Below are positions 1 to 6,835 of a stretch of DNA of 64,000 bases, one piece after another. A model generated the notes under the pieces. It was not told the DNA's origin. It did no database searches and saw nothing but the letters and a program-made list of their open reading frames with translations. Position numbers and translations under genes: made by a program. The stretch comes from Chitinophagales bacterium (GTDB taxonomy: Bacteria; Bacteroidota; Bacteroidia; Chitinophagales; Saprospiraceae). The stretch lies in assembly GCA_013299105.1 (NCBI GenBank), contig JAAFJY010000024.1, positions 61,896 through 125,895 on the forward strand, given 5' to 3'. The stretch's first letter is position 1. Each line of letters starts with the position of its first letter.

Positions 1-2
1 GT

Positions 3-227
3 ATTGAGCCTAATGCTGTTCGGCGTTGGTTTCTTAAACATCATGGTATGACCTTTCAGTTTTTCCAAAGAAAAAATCGCATTAATGCAGCATTAAAAAA
101 CTTACAATGCGGAGAAACTGTTACAGAAGTTGCTTACAATTCAGGATTTGAATCTCTAAGTGGTTTTGGTTATTCTTTTAAGAAAATAGTAGGTCATTCA
201 CCTAAAATCAGTAAAAAGACTTTTTAG
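3..227 (+). CDS. AraC-type DNA-binding domain, C-terminal part (Ada-like regulator), truncated by window edge
   Basis: The frame is open from base 3 to a TAG at 225-227 and encodes 74 residues of an AraC/XylS helix-turn-helix. The segments RRWFLKHHGMTFQ, RINAALKNLQ and SGFESLSGFG match the second half of Ada/AdaA-type regulators, which activate the adaptive response to DNA methylation. No methyltransferase domain follows, so if this is Ada-like it is the AdaA form (metal-binding domain plus HTH) rather than the three-domain Ada. The N-terminal sensor lies outside the window. The AraC-type HTH is clear; the Ada assignment is an inference from sequence flavour. Confidence 0.75.
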   Translation: MEPNAVRRWFLKHHGMTFQFFQRKNRINAALKNLQCGETVTEVAYNSGFESLSGFGYSFKKIVGHSPKISKKTF

Positions 228-264
228 GCGCTGTAATTTTTAGTTACGTTTGGTTTTATTTATT

Positions 265-402
265 TGCACCGAACGTTTTGGGGTTTAGCGAAGGTGGCGA
301 TTTTTACAACAAATGTTGATGCGGAGAACCAAACTTTGATTAACCACAAATGTGTCTACGGAGCACTGAACCGCCACTTTTGCTAAACCTCTGTTAGGCA
401 CA
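265..402. repeat. attC-like imperfect palindrome, site 1
   Basis: Long inverted repeat between the regulator and the downstream kinase gene. Arms GGTTTAGCgAAgGTGGCG (282-299) and its near-perfect complement (371-389) enclose about 71 bases. The outer part carries GTTAGGC (393-399), which fits the integron R' consensus GTTRRRY. The 9-mer GTGCCTAAC, reverse strand of 393-401, recurs at site 2. It overlaps the stop codon of the kinase gene. No integrase is visible, so the integron link is only a resemblance. Confidence 0.5.
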
Positions 403-1401
403 GTTATTATTGTTCCCAAGTTTATAAATGTCATAGTATCTTTTAGCAAGTCCATTGATAAATCTCTTCAAATAATTTTCACTTAAAAAGGAGTTTGACC
501 AATTGTCGTAACGCTGACATTGTACACCTAGATAGAAAAAGTATAGGCTAACGCCAAGAATTGGAATAAGTCGTTTCTCTTCTGCACTTATTGGTGTTAT
601 AGATTCGTACCCTTTAAGAAAACTTTCAACCTTAGGTTGATAGTCTTTTGCTTCATATTTCTCAATATTGTGAAGTTGCAAAATATAGTAAGCAATGTCT
701 AAGCAAAGCCAACCGTTTCCGCAGAAATCAAAGTCGAAGATGGTTACTTTGTTGTCGTTTGTGATATTTAGATTATCAAACCAAATGTCGAGATGAACAA
801 CTCCTTGTCGAATTTTAGAAGTGTCGGCATTTTTAAACTCTTTAAATAAATAGGACTGAGCCGACTTCATAAAGTTCATTTCTTCGGTGTCATTGGTCAA
901 AAAGGATGATACCTTTTTTAATGAGTCAATAAGAATTACTTCGGGTGAATAGTCTACGCGATTTAATTTCTGATTAAGTGTTATTCTATGAACTCTGGCT
1001 ATCAGTTGCCCAATTTGGAAATGAGTTTCTTCTGAAACTATATGTTGTTTTTCACCAGATGCAAACGTAAAAAGCACAGCAAATCTTTCTCCTTCTGGGG
1101 CACTTAGTGTTTGTATGTAGTTGTTTTCTTTGTCTGATAGTGGATAGGAAATGGAAATGGCATTTTCCTTTAGTTGATTCAGAATTTTAATTTCTTCATC
1201 AATCTCGGTTTTTGAACGCCAATTTAAACTATACACTCTAAATACAAATTTGTCCGAGTTGTCGGTTACCAAATACGTGTCATTTATACCAGCTTTTATC
1301 AATTGGCATTTAGTGTCTTGGCTAAAAGAATATTTCTCCTGTAAAAACAGTCCGATATGTGTCGCTGAAAGATTAGAATTTGTTACTGGAAAATGTGTCA
1401 T
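394..1401 (-). CDS. Aminoglycoside phosphotransferase / homoserine-kinase-II-like kinase
   Basis: 335 residues, full length for the APH/choline-kinase-like fold. The Brenner catalytic motif HxDxxxxN is present as HLDIWFDN (H203, D205, N210), and the metal-binding DFD follows at about 223-225 (IFDFDFCG). The N-lobe holds a plausible nucleotide-binding strand pair (INDTYLV, KFVFRVY). These enzymes phosphorylate small hydroxylated molecules (homoserine, choline, aminoglycosides); the substrate cannot be told from sequence. It is a single-gene unit between attC-like sites 1 and 2, AT-richer than the genes beyond 6.8 kb, which suggests acquisition. It is not a recognised resistance gene. Confidence 0.8.
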   Translation of the reverse strand: MTHFPVTNSNLSATHIGLFLQEKYSFSQDTKCQLIKAGINDTYLVTDNSDKFVFRVYSLNWRSKTEIDEEIKILNQLKENAISISYPLSDKENNYIQTLSAPEGERFAVLFTFASGEKQHIVSEETHFQIGQLIARVHRITLNQKLNRVDYSPEVILIDSLKKVSSFLTNDTEEMNFMKSAQSYLFKEFKNADTSKIRQGVVHLDIWFDNLNITNDNKVTIFDFDFCGNGWLCLDIAYYILQLHNIEKYEAKDYQPKVESFLKGYESITPISAEEKRLIPILGVSLYFFYLGVQCQRYDNWSNSFLSENYLKRFINGLAKRYYDIYKLGNNNNCA

Positions 1402-1430
1402 TCGCCTGTTTTGTTGTCTGTCGTAAAATT

Positions 1431-1524
1431 GTGCCTAACGGTGGCACTCACGCATACCGCCGCCTGCGCTGGCTTTGAGTTAGGCTTTGGCGGCGGTTGG
1501 TGGGAGTGCATTGTTCGCTGCATT
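1431..1524. repeat. attC-like palindrome, site 2
   Basis: Non-coding stretch between the Cdd1-like gene and the kinase gene. GCCTAAC (1433-1439) pairs with GTTAGGC (1479-1485), matching integron R'' (RYYYAAC) and R' (GTTRRRY). A second, offset inverted repeat pairs gcactc...accgccgcc (1444-1464) with ggcggcggt...gagtgc (1489-1509). The 12-mer attgttcgctgc (1510-1521) is the reverse complement of gcagcgaacaat in site 3. Confidence 0.55.
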
Positions 1525-1526
1525 TT

Positions 1527-1802
1527 TTATTTATCTTTCCAATTCCACCATTTCAATTTTTCCGTATCACGGTCTAATTCATTGGTATTAGCGAAATAGA
1601 CCGCACAACGAAAAACGTAGAGCATACATTTATCTTGTATAGAGCCTTTGAAATTATTGTGAAGAATATAAATATTTTCTGGGTCTTGACCTTTTAAATC
1701 ATCAATAGAATGATACCCTAAATTCCAAAGGTCGTGAGCGATTACGCTCCCGACCCCTGGAATTAGCCTTAATTGTTCTATGGAAACTTTTTTATTTTGC
1801 AC
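1527..1802 (-). CDS. Cdd1-like (pathogenicity locus family) helix-hairpin-helix protein
   Basis: A 91-residue protein. It has a helix-hairpin-helix signature, IPGVGSVIAHDLWNLGY at about 14-30, followed by SIDDLKGQDPENIY. This arrangement is typical of the small Cdd1 / 'pathogenicity locus' family, whose members are probably DNA-binding but have no settled function. The C-terminal WWNWKDK is a common family ending. The gene overlaps the preceding VOC gene by 11 bases, so the two are probably translationally coupled, and both lie behind an AraC regulator. The family assignment is recognition by eye. Confidence 0.75.
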   Translation of the reverse strand: MQNKKVSIEQLRLIPGVGSVIAHDLWNLGYHSIDDLKGQDPENIYILHNNFKGSIQDKCMLYVFRCAVYFANTNELDRDTEKLKWWNWKDK

Positions 1803-2262
1803 TTTGTGAAAATGTTAGAATATAACCATTGTTATCTTCTATTGCAAAATCTGTTGCTCCATAAAAAGTTGTGTGCATTTCTTTTGCAATTTTCACCTTC
1901 CCTTTTAGGTTCTCAAAAAGTTCATGAACATTCATTACATTAATGTAAAAAGTTAAGCCACCTCCATTTTCAAACTCTTTGAGTTGTGGATATTCTGCTT
2001 TTATGTTTTCTTTTTCTTGAAACATAAAAGCAATCGAACCACTTTGGACCATTGCCCAATCCAGTTTGCCCGTTTCGGGAACCGTAACGATTTTGTTGAA
2101 TCCTAACACGCTTACATAAAAATCAAGCGTCTCGTTCACATTATCCACCATTAAGTTGGGAGATAAAGATGTAAATTGATTTGTCATTTTTAAATTATTT
2201 ATTGATTGACCATTTGTGCATACAACGTAGCACATTGCGAAAATTAATGAGATGTATTTCAT
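1792..2262 (-). CDS. VOC-superfamily (glyoxalase/bleomycin-resistance-like) protein
   Basis: A single vicinal-oxygen-chelate module: LSPNLMVDNVNETLDFYVSV near the start, then GGGLTFYINV and TDFAIEDNNGYILTFSQS at the end. Members are metal-dependent isomerases, dioxygenases or drug-binding proteins; this one cannot be assigned. Two starts are plausible. The long form (156 residues) begins MKYISLIFAMCYVVC, which resembles a signal peptide. The short form begins at Met26 (MTNQFTSL, position 2187), which is where the fold starts. It lies 21 bases downstream of the AraC gene and overlaps the Cdd1 gene, so it is part of a three-gene unit. Confidence 0.8.
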   Translation of the reverse strand: MKYISLIFAMCYVVCTNGQSINNLKMTNQFTSLSPNLMVDNVNETLDFYVSVLGFNKIVTVPETGKLDWAMVQSGSIAFMFQEKENIKAEYPQLKEFENGGGLTFYINVMNVHELFENLKGKVKIAKEMHTTFYGATDFAIEDNNGYILTFSQSAK

Positions 2263-2283
2263 TGATTTTTTTTTGCAAAGGTC

Positions 2284-3042
2284 TTACAGTATTTTTGTAG
2301 AAAATTGTACAAATCGGTCGTTTTTATTTTTGCTCAAAATTTTCGGTGTCGTTCCTGTATGTTTTCTCACCTCTTTTATGAAGTGTGCTTGGTCAGTATA
2401 GTTCAGAGTAGGCGAGAGTATCCCTTTTTTTATGTCAATAAAAGATGATTTACACTTCAATATATTGCAGTATGATTTTAATGAAATACCAAAATATTTA
2501 TTAAAATAGCGGTTTATCTGTCGGCTATTCCAAAATAATTCATTGGATATTTCGCTTACAGATGATACTCCTTTGTATTGACCTAAAACAGTAAAAAGTT
2601 TTTCTCTGCGCTCATCAATATTTTTATGCTTTTCCAAACGCAAAATAAAATTTAGGGATAGAATTTCAGCATAGATTTTTAAGTCATTTATATTTTTTAT
2701 TTCATTTATACTCAAAAAAGATAAAGGTAAATTTCGATGTTGATTTACAATATCTGCTATTTTTTCTTCTAAAATATATTCAACTGCAATAGGGTAAAAA
2801 GAAATACCCAGATATATTGCATTAGCATGAACCTTTACATCAAACTCTTTTGTATAAAGCCCTGTAAGTGAAATATTTATTACTTTATTATTCAGTATAG
2901 TAACAACTAAATCGAAATATCCGTCTGGTAAGACTGTAAAAAGTTGTTCGTTTGAAGTTAAATTACGAATTTTCCAAAATCGTTTTACATAATTTTGGAG
3001 GGATTTTACGGGTATCATTTCTTCGTAACTTATACTATTCAT
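2284..3042 (-). CDS. AraC-family transcriptional regulator
   Basis: A 252-residue regulator. The N-terminal half (YVKRFWKIRNL, FTVLPDGYFDLVV) is the sensor type found in many Bacteroidota AraC proteins. The C-terminal part (about 150-240) carries two HTH units: VSEISNELFWNSRQINRYF, and NYTDQAHFIKEVRKHTGTTP with the typical final motif. It is the first gene of a unit with the VOC and Cdd1 genes downstream on the same strand, so it probably regulates them; the inducer is unknown. AT-rich composition and flanking palindromes suggest horizontal acquisition. Confidence 0.85.
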   Translation of the reverse strand: MNSISYEEMIPVKSLQNYVKRFWKIRNLTSNEQLFTVLPDGYFDLVVTILNNKVINISLTGLYTKEFDVKVHANAIYLGISFYPIAVEYILEEKIADIVNQHRNLPLSFLSINEIKNINDLKIYAEILSLNFILRLEKHKNIDERREKLFTVLGQYKGVSSVSEISNELFWNSRQINRYFNKYFGISLKSYCNILKCKSSFIDIKKGILSPTLNYTDQAHFIKEVRKHTGTTPKILSKNKNDRFVQFSTKIL

Positions 3043-3065
3043 TTATTATTTTTTGTTTTTCAGTT

Positions 3066-3143
3066 GCAGCGAACAATTGTACTACCGCAACTAACGACTA
3101 TCCAAAACCCACATTGCGTGTTTGATATACTCGTTAGTTGCGG
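3066..3143. repeat. attC-like palindrome, site 3
   Basis: Perfect 13-base inverted repeat ccgcaactaacga (3085-3097) / tcgttagttgcgg (3131-3143) around a 33-base loop, preceded by gcagcgaacaat (3066-3077), which site 2 carries in reverse orientation. The 12-mer ttgtactaccgc (3077-3088) recurs at 5482-5493, just downstream of the second ppk1 fragment. The site lies between the AraC promoter side and ppk1 fragment A. Confidence 0.5.
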
Positions 3144-3255
3144 GTATTTCCGCTTTGTACACCAAGCTAAACGATTACAATCGCTTTTCCAGCCCTTCAC
3201 ACTCACAAAATACGCACTCAAACAAAAAATAACAACAAAATTCACAAAAAAATCA

Positions 3256-3450
3256 TCAACTCTCTTCTTTACCCATCCCATCCAACTTCCGCTTCACCAT
3301 ATAATAGGTCTCCACCTGCGAGCGCACTGGAAAATCGCTATTCCCTTTGTGGTAATTGTTTTGCAGGTTTTTGTCCAGCTTGCGGGCTTTTACGTTGTCG
3401 CTGAGTTGCAGTTGGATGTATTCCAGGATTTCGGCTTTGACTTGTGGGTG
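3256..3450 (-). pseudogene. ppk1 3'-end fragment A
   Basis: About 195 bases nearly identical to the last part of the intact ppk1 gene at 6836-8953, reading QAEILEYIQLQLSDNV through YYMVKRKLDGM and ending GKEES before TGA at 3256-3258. Homology fades at about 3450, where a weakly similar stretch runs to about 3475. The following 160 bases up to the methyltransferase gene (3476-3632) show no gene I recognise. Fragments A and B share variants (gagcgcactggaaaatcg) that the intact gene lacks (gaacgcacgggaaagtcg). It has no start and cannot make a working kinase. Confidence 0.85.
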
Positions 3451-3632
3451 CTAAATTGGAGAAGGCCGTCTCTTTCTCTATGCCCCAGTTGACAAAATCC
3501 TGGCCTCAGTATATGGGTTCTGGTTGTTTTTTTGTTCATCGTTTTAGGAAAAAGTGGTGGAGACTTTTCCGCAGCAATGAAGTTGTCTGCTTGGTGGGAT
3601 TGGTAAAGTGAGCATGGACGAGGGTACGACGT

Positions 3633-4799
3633 TTAAGAGTGCGTTCCGGTCCGTGCATTCTTGGGCGATTTTAACATATGTATTAAATCTTTTGAAACAG
3701 TATATCCAAGCCTAACAGGTACAGCATTGCCGAGTTGCCGCATCGCCTCCGTCCATGAACCGAGTATTGGATATTCATCCGGGAATGTTTGCATACGTTT
3801 TGCCTCAAGTATTGTGAAGTAACGAACAGAACCGTTACTAAATCTTATCATATTTTCTCCACCGGGAACGCCGTGGTCTCCTGCTTTTAATGCTTTAGAT
3901 GGCTGATCTATCTCGCTTCCTGTATGGCCAGCATAAGATTTTGCGCCTCCGCGATAATAATGTTCAGGATGATAGTTTTTTACTTTTTGCGGATTAGGCA
4001 AATCCATAATTGCATCTCTCACAGTTAGCCAAGGCTTCAAAGTTGGAGGAAAGAAACCATACTTTTCTGACAATCGCCTTTTTTCTGCTTCCCTAACCAG
4101 GAGATCAGCTTCTGATGGCTGAATGTTATGCTTGTCCCAATATTCTTGTGTGACGTACTTCATCCATAATAATGTATCCTCCGAATGTGTCTCGTTTGGA
4201 AAACTCCAAGAGATATTAAGGTCATTTCGAATCCCTACAATAATAACCCGTTCTCGCTTTTGGGGAACACCATAATTTGCCGCGTTAACCAGCCTGAATA
4301 CCACGTTGTATTGAAGACTGTGGTAACTCCCTTTTGTATGTATTTTTTCAAGTTCAGAAAGATGATCTTTCCAATCTTCCGTCTTCTTTTTAACCTCAGG
4401 ATAGGTCAATTGAAGGATGATATAGTTAAAATAGTCTGCAAATGATTTCCTAAGAAGACCTTTTACATTCTCAAAAATAAAAGCTTTAGGGGTAAGTTGT
4501 CGTATTGCCGAAATCGCATAAGGGAACATATCACGTTCATCATCAAACCCCTTTGCCTTTCCCCCTACGGAAAAGGGTTGGCATGGCGGCCCGCCTGCAA
4601 TAATATCTATACCCGAAAACTGTTGAAAGTCGAAGTCCCTAACATCAGTCTCATATACAATCTCAGGGCTGTAATTGTGCCTGAGCGTTTTACACGCATC
4701 CGAATTCCACTCTACAAAAGCAGTATGATTCGCACCAGCATTTTCAATTCCTTTTGCCAATCCACCAGCACCTGAAAAGAGTTCGAGACTATTCAGCAT
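3633..4799 (-). CDS. DNA (cytosine-5) methyltransferase of a type II restriction-modification system
   Basis: 388 residues from the ATG at 4799. The open frame extends 58 codons further upstream, but that part overlaps the endonuclease gene and lacks family similarity. Conserved C5-methyltransferase motifs appear in order: ELFSGAGG (I, AdoMet binding), GGPPCQPFS (IV, catalytic Cys), FENVKG (VI), PQKRERVIIVG (VIII), then the target-recognition region, and QLGNAVP (X). It methylates cytosine within the site cut by the partner nuclease. The start overlaps the end of the endonuclease gene by 11 bases (ATGCTGAATAG), so translation is probably coupled. The recognition site is unknown; if truly Eco29kI-like it could be CCGCGG. 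Confidence 0.9.
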   Translation of the reverse strand: MLNSLELFSGAGGLAKGIENAGANHTAFVEWNSDACKTLRHNYSPEIVYETDVRDFDFQQFSGIDIIAGGPPCQPFSVGGKAKGFDDERDMFPYAISAIRQLTPKAFIFENVKGLLRKSFADYFNYIILQLTYPEVKKKTEDWKDHLSELEKIHTKGSYHSLQYNVVFRLVNAANYGVPQKRERVIIVGIRNDLNISWSFPNETHSEDTLLWMKYVTQEYWDKHNIQPSEADLLVREAEKRRLSEKYGFFPPTLKPWLTVRDAIMDLPNPQKVKNYHPEHYYRGGAKSYAGHTGSEIDQPSKALKAGDHGVPGGENMIRFSNGSVRYFTILEAKRMQTFPDEYPILGSWTEAMRQLGNAVPVRLGYTVSKDLIHMLKSPKNARTGTHS

Positions 4800-5436
4800 C
4801 TCTTCGGTTTTTAAGGGTGAAATATTCTGCTGCTTTTTCTTCAACCTTGCCGATTGTTGATGATTGCCCAACGCATTTTTCTGCCCAAGGTCTACCTGGA
4901 TGAATGATATCCCATTCTGATTTTGCCTGATTATATCTACCAGAACCAGGATCATGGTTGCCAAACCCATCAATTATTGTATTCCAAATAGGTTTGTAGT
5001 GGCGTATCAATGCAGCTTCAATCGTACCAATCAGATGATTAGCACTGTCTTCTAAAATCATGAACCTGCAAAAAAAGTCTTCTTTCTCAAGATTTTTAGC
5101 CTGATCAATACTTTTTGCATGTTCATTCAAGCGCCTGAAAAGTTCGAAGGTAACTGAGCCTATTTTTGTTTCTCGCGCCTGTCGCCATCCAACTGGAACG
5201 GCCTTTCCAATATAGATAGGTTGGGAAAATTCAAGCCTGTTTTGTTCGTAAAGGGCTTTATAGTTCTCATTTTTCCCCGTGTAGTATATTGCATAAACCC
5301 CCGTTCCGTGAAACCTTGTTGGAGGCGGAAGTTTATGAACAGGCGTACCATTAAAAAAGCGAATGGTGTCTTTGATGATCTCTTCAAAGGCTTCTGACTT
5401 ATAAATATGCTTTTCTCGATCAAATATGGCATCCAT
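4789..5436 (-). CDS. Eco29kI-type GIY-YIG restriction endonuclease
   Basis: 215 residues from the ATG at 5436 (MDAIFDREKH), close to the size of Eco29kI. GIY-YIG core: GVYAIYYTG and PIYIGKAVPVGWR, then FELFRRLNEH with a likely catalytic Arg, and HLIGTIEAALIRHYKPIWN carrying the likely catalytic Glu. The final region NHDPGSGRYNQAKSEWDIIHPGR is typical of the Eco29kI family. A longer frame back to 5580 is open but runs into ppk1 fragment B and is not plausible. A TAnnTTTG box ends five bases before this ATG, so the transcript may be leaderless. It precedes and overlaps its methyltransferase. Confidence 0.88.
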   Translation of the reverse strand: MDAIFDREKHIYKSEAFEEIIKDTIRFFNGTPVHKLPPPTRFHGTGVYAIYYTGKNENYKALYEQNRLEFSQPIYIGKAVPVGWRQARETKIGSVTFELFRRLNEHAKSIDQAKNLEKEDFFCRFMILEDSANHLIGTIEAALIRHYKPIWNTIIDGFGNHDPGSGRYNQAKSEWDIIHPGRPWAEKCVGQSSTIGKVEEKAAEYFTLKNRRDAE

Positions 5437-5440
5437 GTAG

Positions 5441-5448
5441 CAAAGGTA
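5441..5448 (-). promoter_or_regulatory. Candidate Bacteroidota -10 box for the restriction-modification operon
   Basis: On the minus strand the sequence is TTACCTTTGC, fitting TAnnTTTG and identical to the -10 region of rnpB in this window. It ends five bases before the chosen endonuclease ATG, so transcription would begin at or next to the start codon. No good -33 TTG is seen at the usual distance. Confidence 0.4.
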
Positions 5449-5551
5449 ACATTTTGGCTTCAATATTTTATCGCCCAACGGTTGTACTACCGCTCCACAC
5501 CCAAACATAAGACTAGATTCAAAACACCACAAATATTCTCCAACCAAAATT

Positions 5552-5820
5552 TCACTTCCCCTCCTTTTCCCCCATCCCATCCAACTTCCGCTTCATCATA
5601 TAATAGGTCTCCACCTGCGAGCGCACTGGAAAATCGCTATTCCCTTTGTGGTAATTGTTTTGCAGGTTTTTGTCCAGCTTGCGGGCTTTTACGTTGTCGC
5701 TGAGTTGCAGTTGGATGTATTCCAGGATTTCGGCTTTGACTTGTGGGTCGTAAATCGGGAAAGCCGTTTCCAACCGGAAGCTTAGGTTGCGGGTCATCCA
5801 GTCGGCAGAGGAGAGGTAGA
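5552..5820 (-). pseudogene. ppk1 3'-end fragment B
   Basis: About 260 bases highly similar to 6836-7095 of the intact ppk1. The homology starts abruptly at 5820 in the codons for YLSSADWMTRNL and runs to the C-terminus, which ends GMGEKEGK before a stop at 5552. An in-frame TAG, the stop codon of the upstream toxin-like gene, lies immediately 5' of the junction. The reading frame is intact but lacks all catalytic parts of the kinase. It separates the restriction-modification module from the DUF4240 module. Confidence 0.88.
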
Positions 5821-5827
5821 TCGAACC

Positions 5828-6133
5828 CTAATACCTGATGTTCCCTTTTGGCTTGCGGCCGTGCAGTTTTTCATAATCCTTGATATGCTTTTTCTCAATC
5901 TTCCGCGCCTCTTTTTTACCAGGAATGTCGAAGATCAAAATCCTGCCAAAGAACCTTGCCCACTCAAAGAGCCGATTGAGGAAGGTGATTTGCTCGCGCA
6001 TGCGATCGGATAAACCATCTTCATCAATGGGGTCTGCGCTGATTCCGTACTTGAAGGTGTCCTCATCCTCTTTATCGACTATTTCGTAGAGGTGATTGGG
6101 CTCCATGCTTTGATTTGAATTCTTGTGGGGCAT
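5828..6133 (-). CDS. Small GIY-YIG-like protein, possible toxin or nuclease
   Basis: 101 residues from the ATG at 6133. LYEIVDKEDEDTFKYGIS at about 15-32 resembles the GIY...YIG strands, RMREQ could supply the conserved Arg, and GKKEARKIEKKHIKDY could supply the helix with a conserved Glu. The last part, HGRKPKGN, is a typical ending in toxin domains of this URI-like kind found at the C-terminus of Rhs/polymorphic toxins. Here the domain stands alone, six bases behind a DUF4240 gene, and runs directly into ppk1 fragment B. The nuclease role is inference; no signal peptide is seen. Confidence 0.5.
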   Translation of the reverse strand: MPHKNSNQSMEPNHLYEIVDKEDEDTFKYGISADPIDEDGLSDRMREQITFLNRLFEWARFFGRILIFDIPGKKEARKIEKKHIKDYEKLHGRKPKGNIRY

Positions 6134-6139
6134 ATTCAA

Positions 6140-6703
6140 TTATTTCCAGGCGGCTTTATTGCTGTAAGTTTCGTAGCTGATGGTTGAGTGGTAGTCAAAT
6201 TTTCGGCCTGTTTTTTTCTCATAAGCTTTTTTTGCCAGGCTTAGCAAGGGCTCAAAACTAATCTCATCAGGAAATTCAGCAGGATTATCGAGTACTTTTT
6301 CAAAATATGCCTTGCCCTCGGCGACCACTGCACAGCGGATGTACAAAAAATCATCTACCGAGAGGTAATCGTCTCCTTCATTGGCTAAATAAGCATCTCC
6401 ATGCGCCCTGGTGTCCAACTGAAATAGCTTTTCTGAAAGCTTATCAGCAAAAAGATAAATGTTTACGACTGGCATGGTCGCCAATTGCTCAATTGCTGGT
6501 GCCAAAATGTCCATACCCGTCTTTTTTGTCCAGTCAAAGGCTTCTATTAATCGCCAAAATTGGTCGTCGCTGAACAACTCTTTTTGAGGCTTGCTCTCAG
6601 GTATTCTGATTTCTATTTGAGTAGAGGAGGGCAGTTTTTCTCCCAAATCGGAAAAAAACTCTTGATTGATGTCTGCAATGTTTACTTTTAGTACGGTTGA
6701 CAT
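6140..6703 (-). CDS. DUF4240 domain protein, possible immunity or antitoxin partner
   Basis: 187 residues from the ATG at 6703 (MSTVLKVNIADINQEF); an in-frame TTG at 6733 is less likely. The part from about 55 to 180, with FWRLIEAFDWTK, the LDTRAHGDAYL segment, SVDDFLYIRCAVVAEGK and YFEKVLDNPAEFPD, fits the DUF4240 family, which is often found beside polymorphic toxin genes. It is followed after a few bases by the small GIY-YIG-like gene. The order (protector first, toxin second) suits an immunity or antitoxin role, but that is inference from context. Confidence 0.6.
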   Translation of the reverse strand: MSTVLKVNIADINQEFFSDLGEKLPSSTQIEIRIPESKPQKELFSDDQFWRLIEAFDWTKKTGMDILAPAIEQLATMPVVNIYLFADKLSEKLFQLDTRAHGDAYLANEGDDYLSVDDFLYIRCAVVAEGKAYFEKVLDNPAEFPDEISFEPLLSLAKKAYEKKTGRKFDYHSTISYETYSNKAAWK

Positions 6704-6835
6704 GGCTATTTTTACGTTTTTTTGAATCGTCAAACCTTGGTTTGAGTAGCATTGAAGTCAATGATCAAAATTAAGGATTTTTTTTGAATAAATCAATTAA
6801 AACTGTTCCCTAATCAGTGTCAGTCATGGGTTGAC

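Noticed and set aside
1393..1599. 68-codon plus-strand frame
   Set aside because: It overlaps attC-like site 2 and the ends of two minus-strand genes; composition is not protein-like.
4800..4973. Longer methyltransferase frame
   Set aside because: It lies inside the endonuclease gene; motif I starts right after the Met at 4799.
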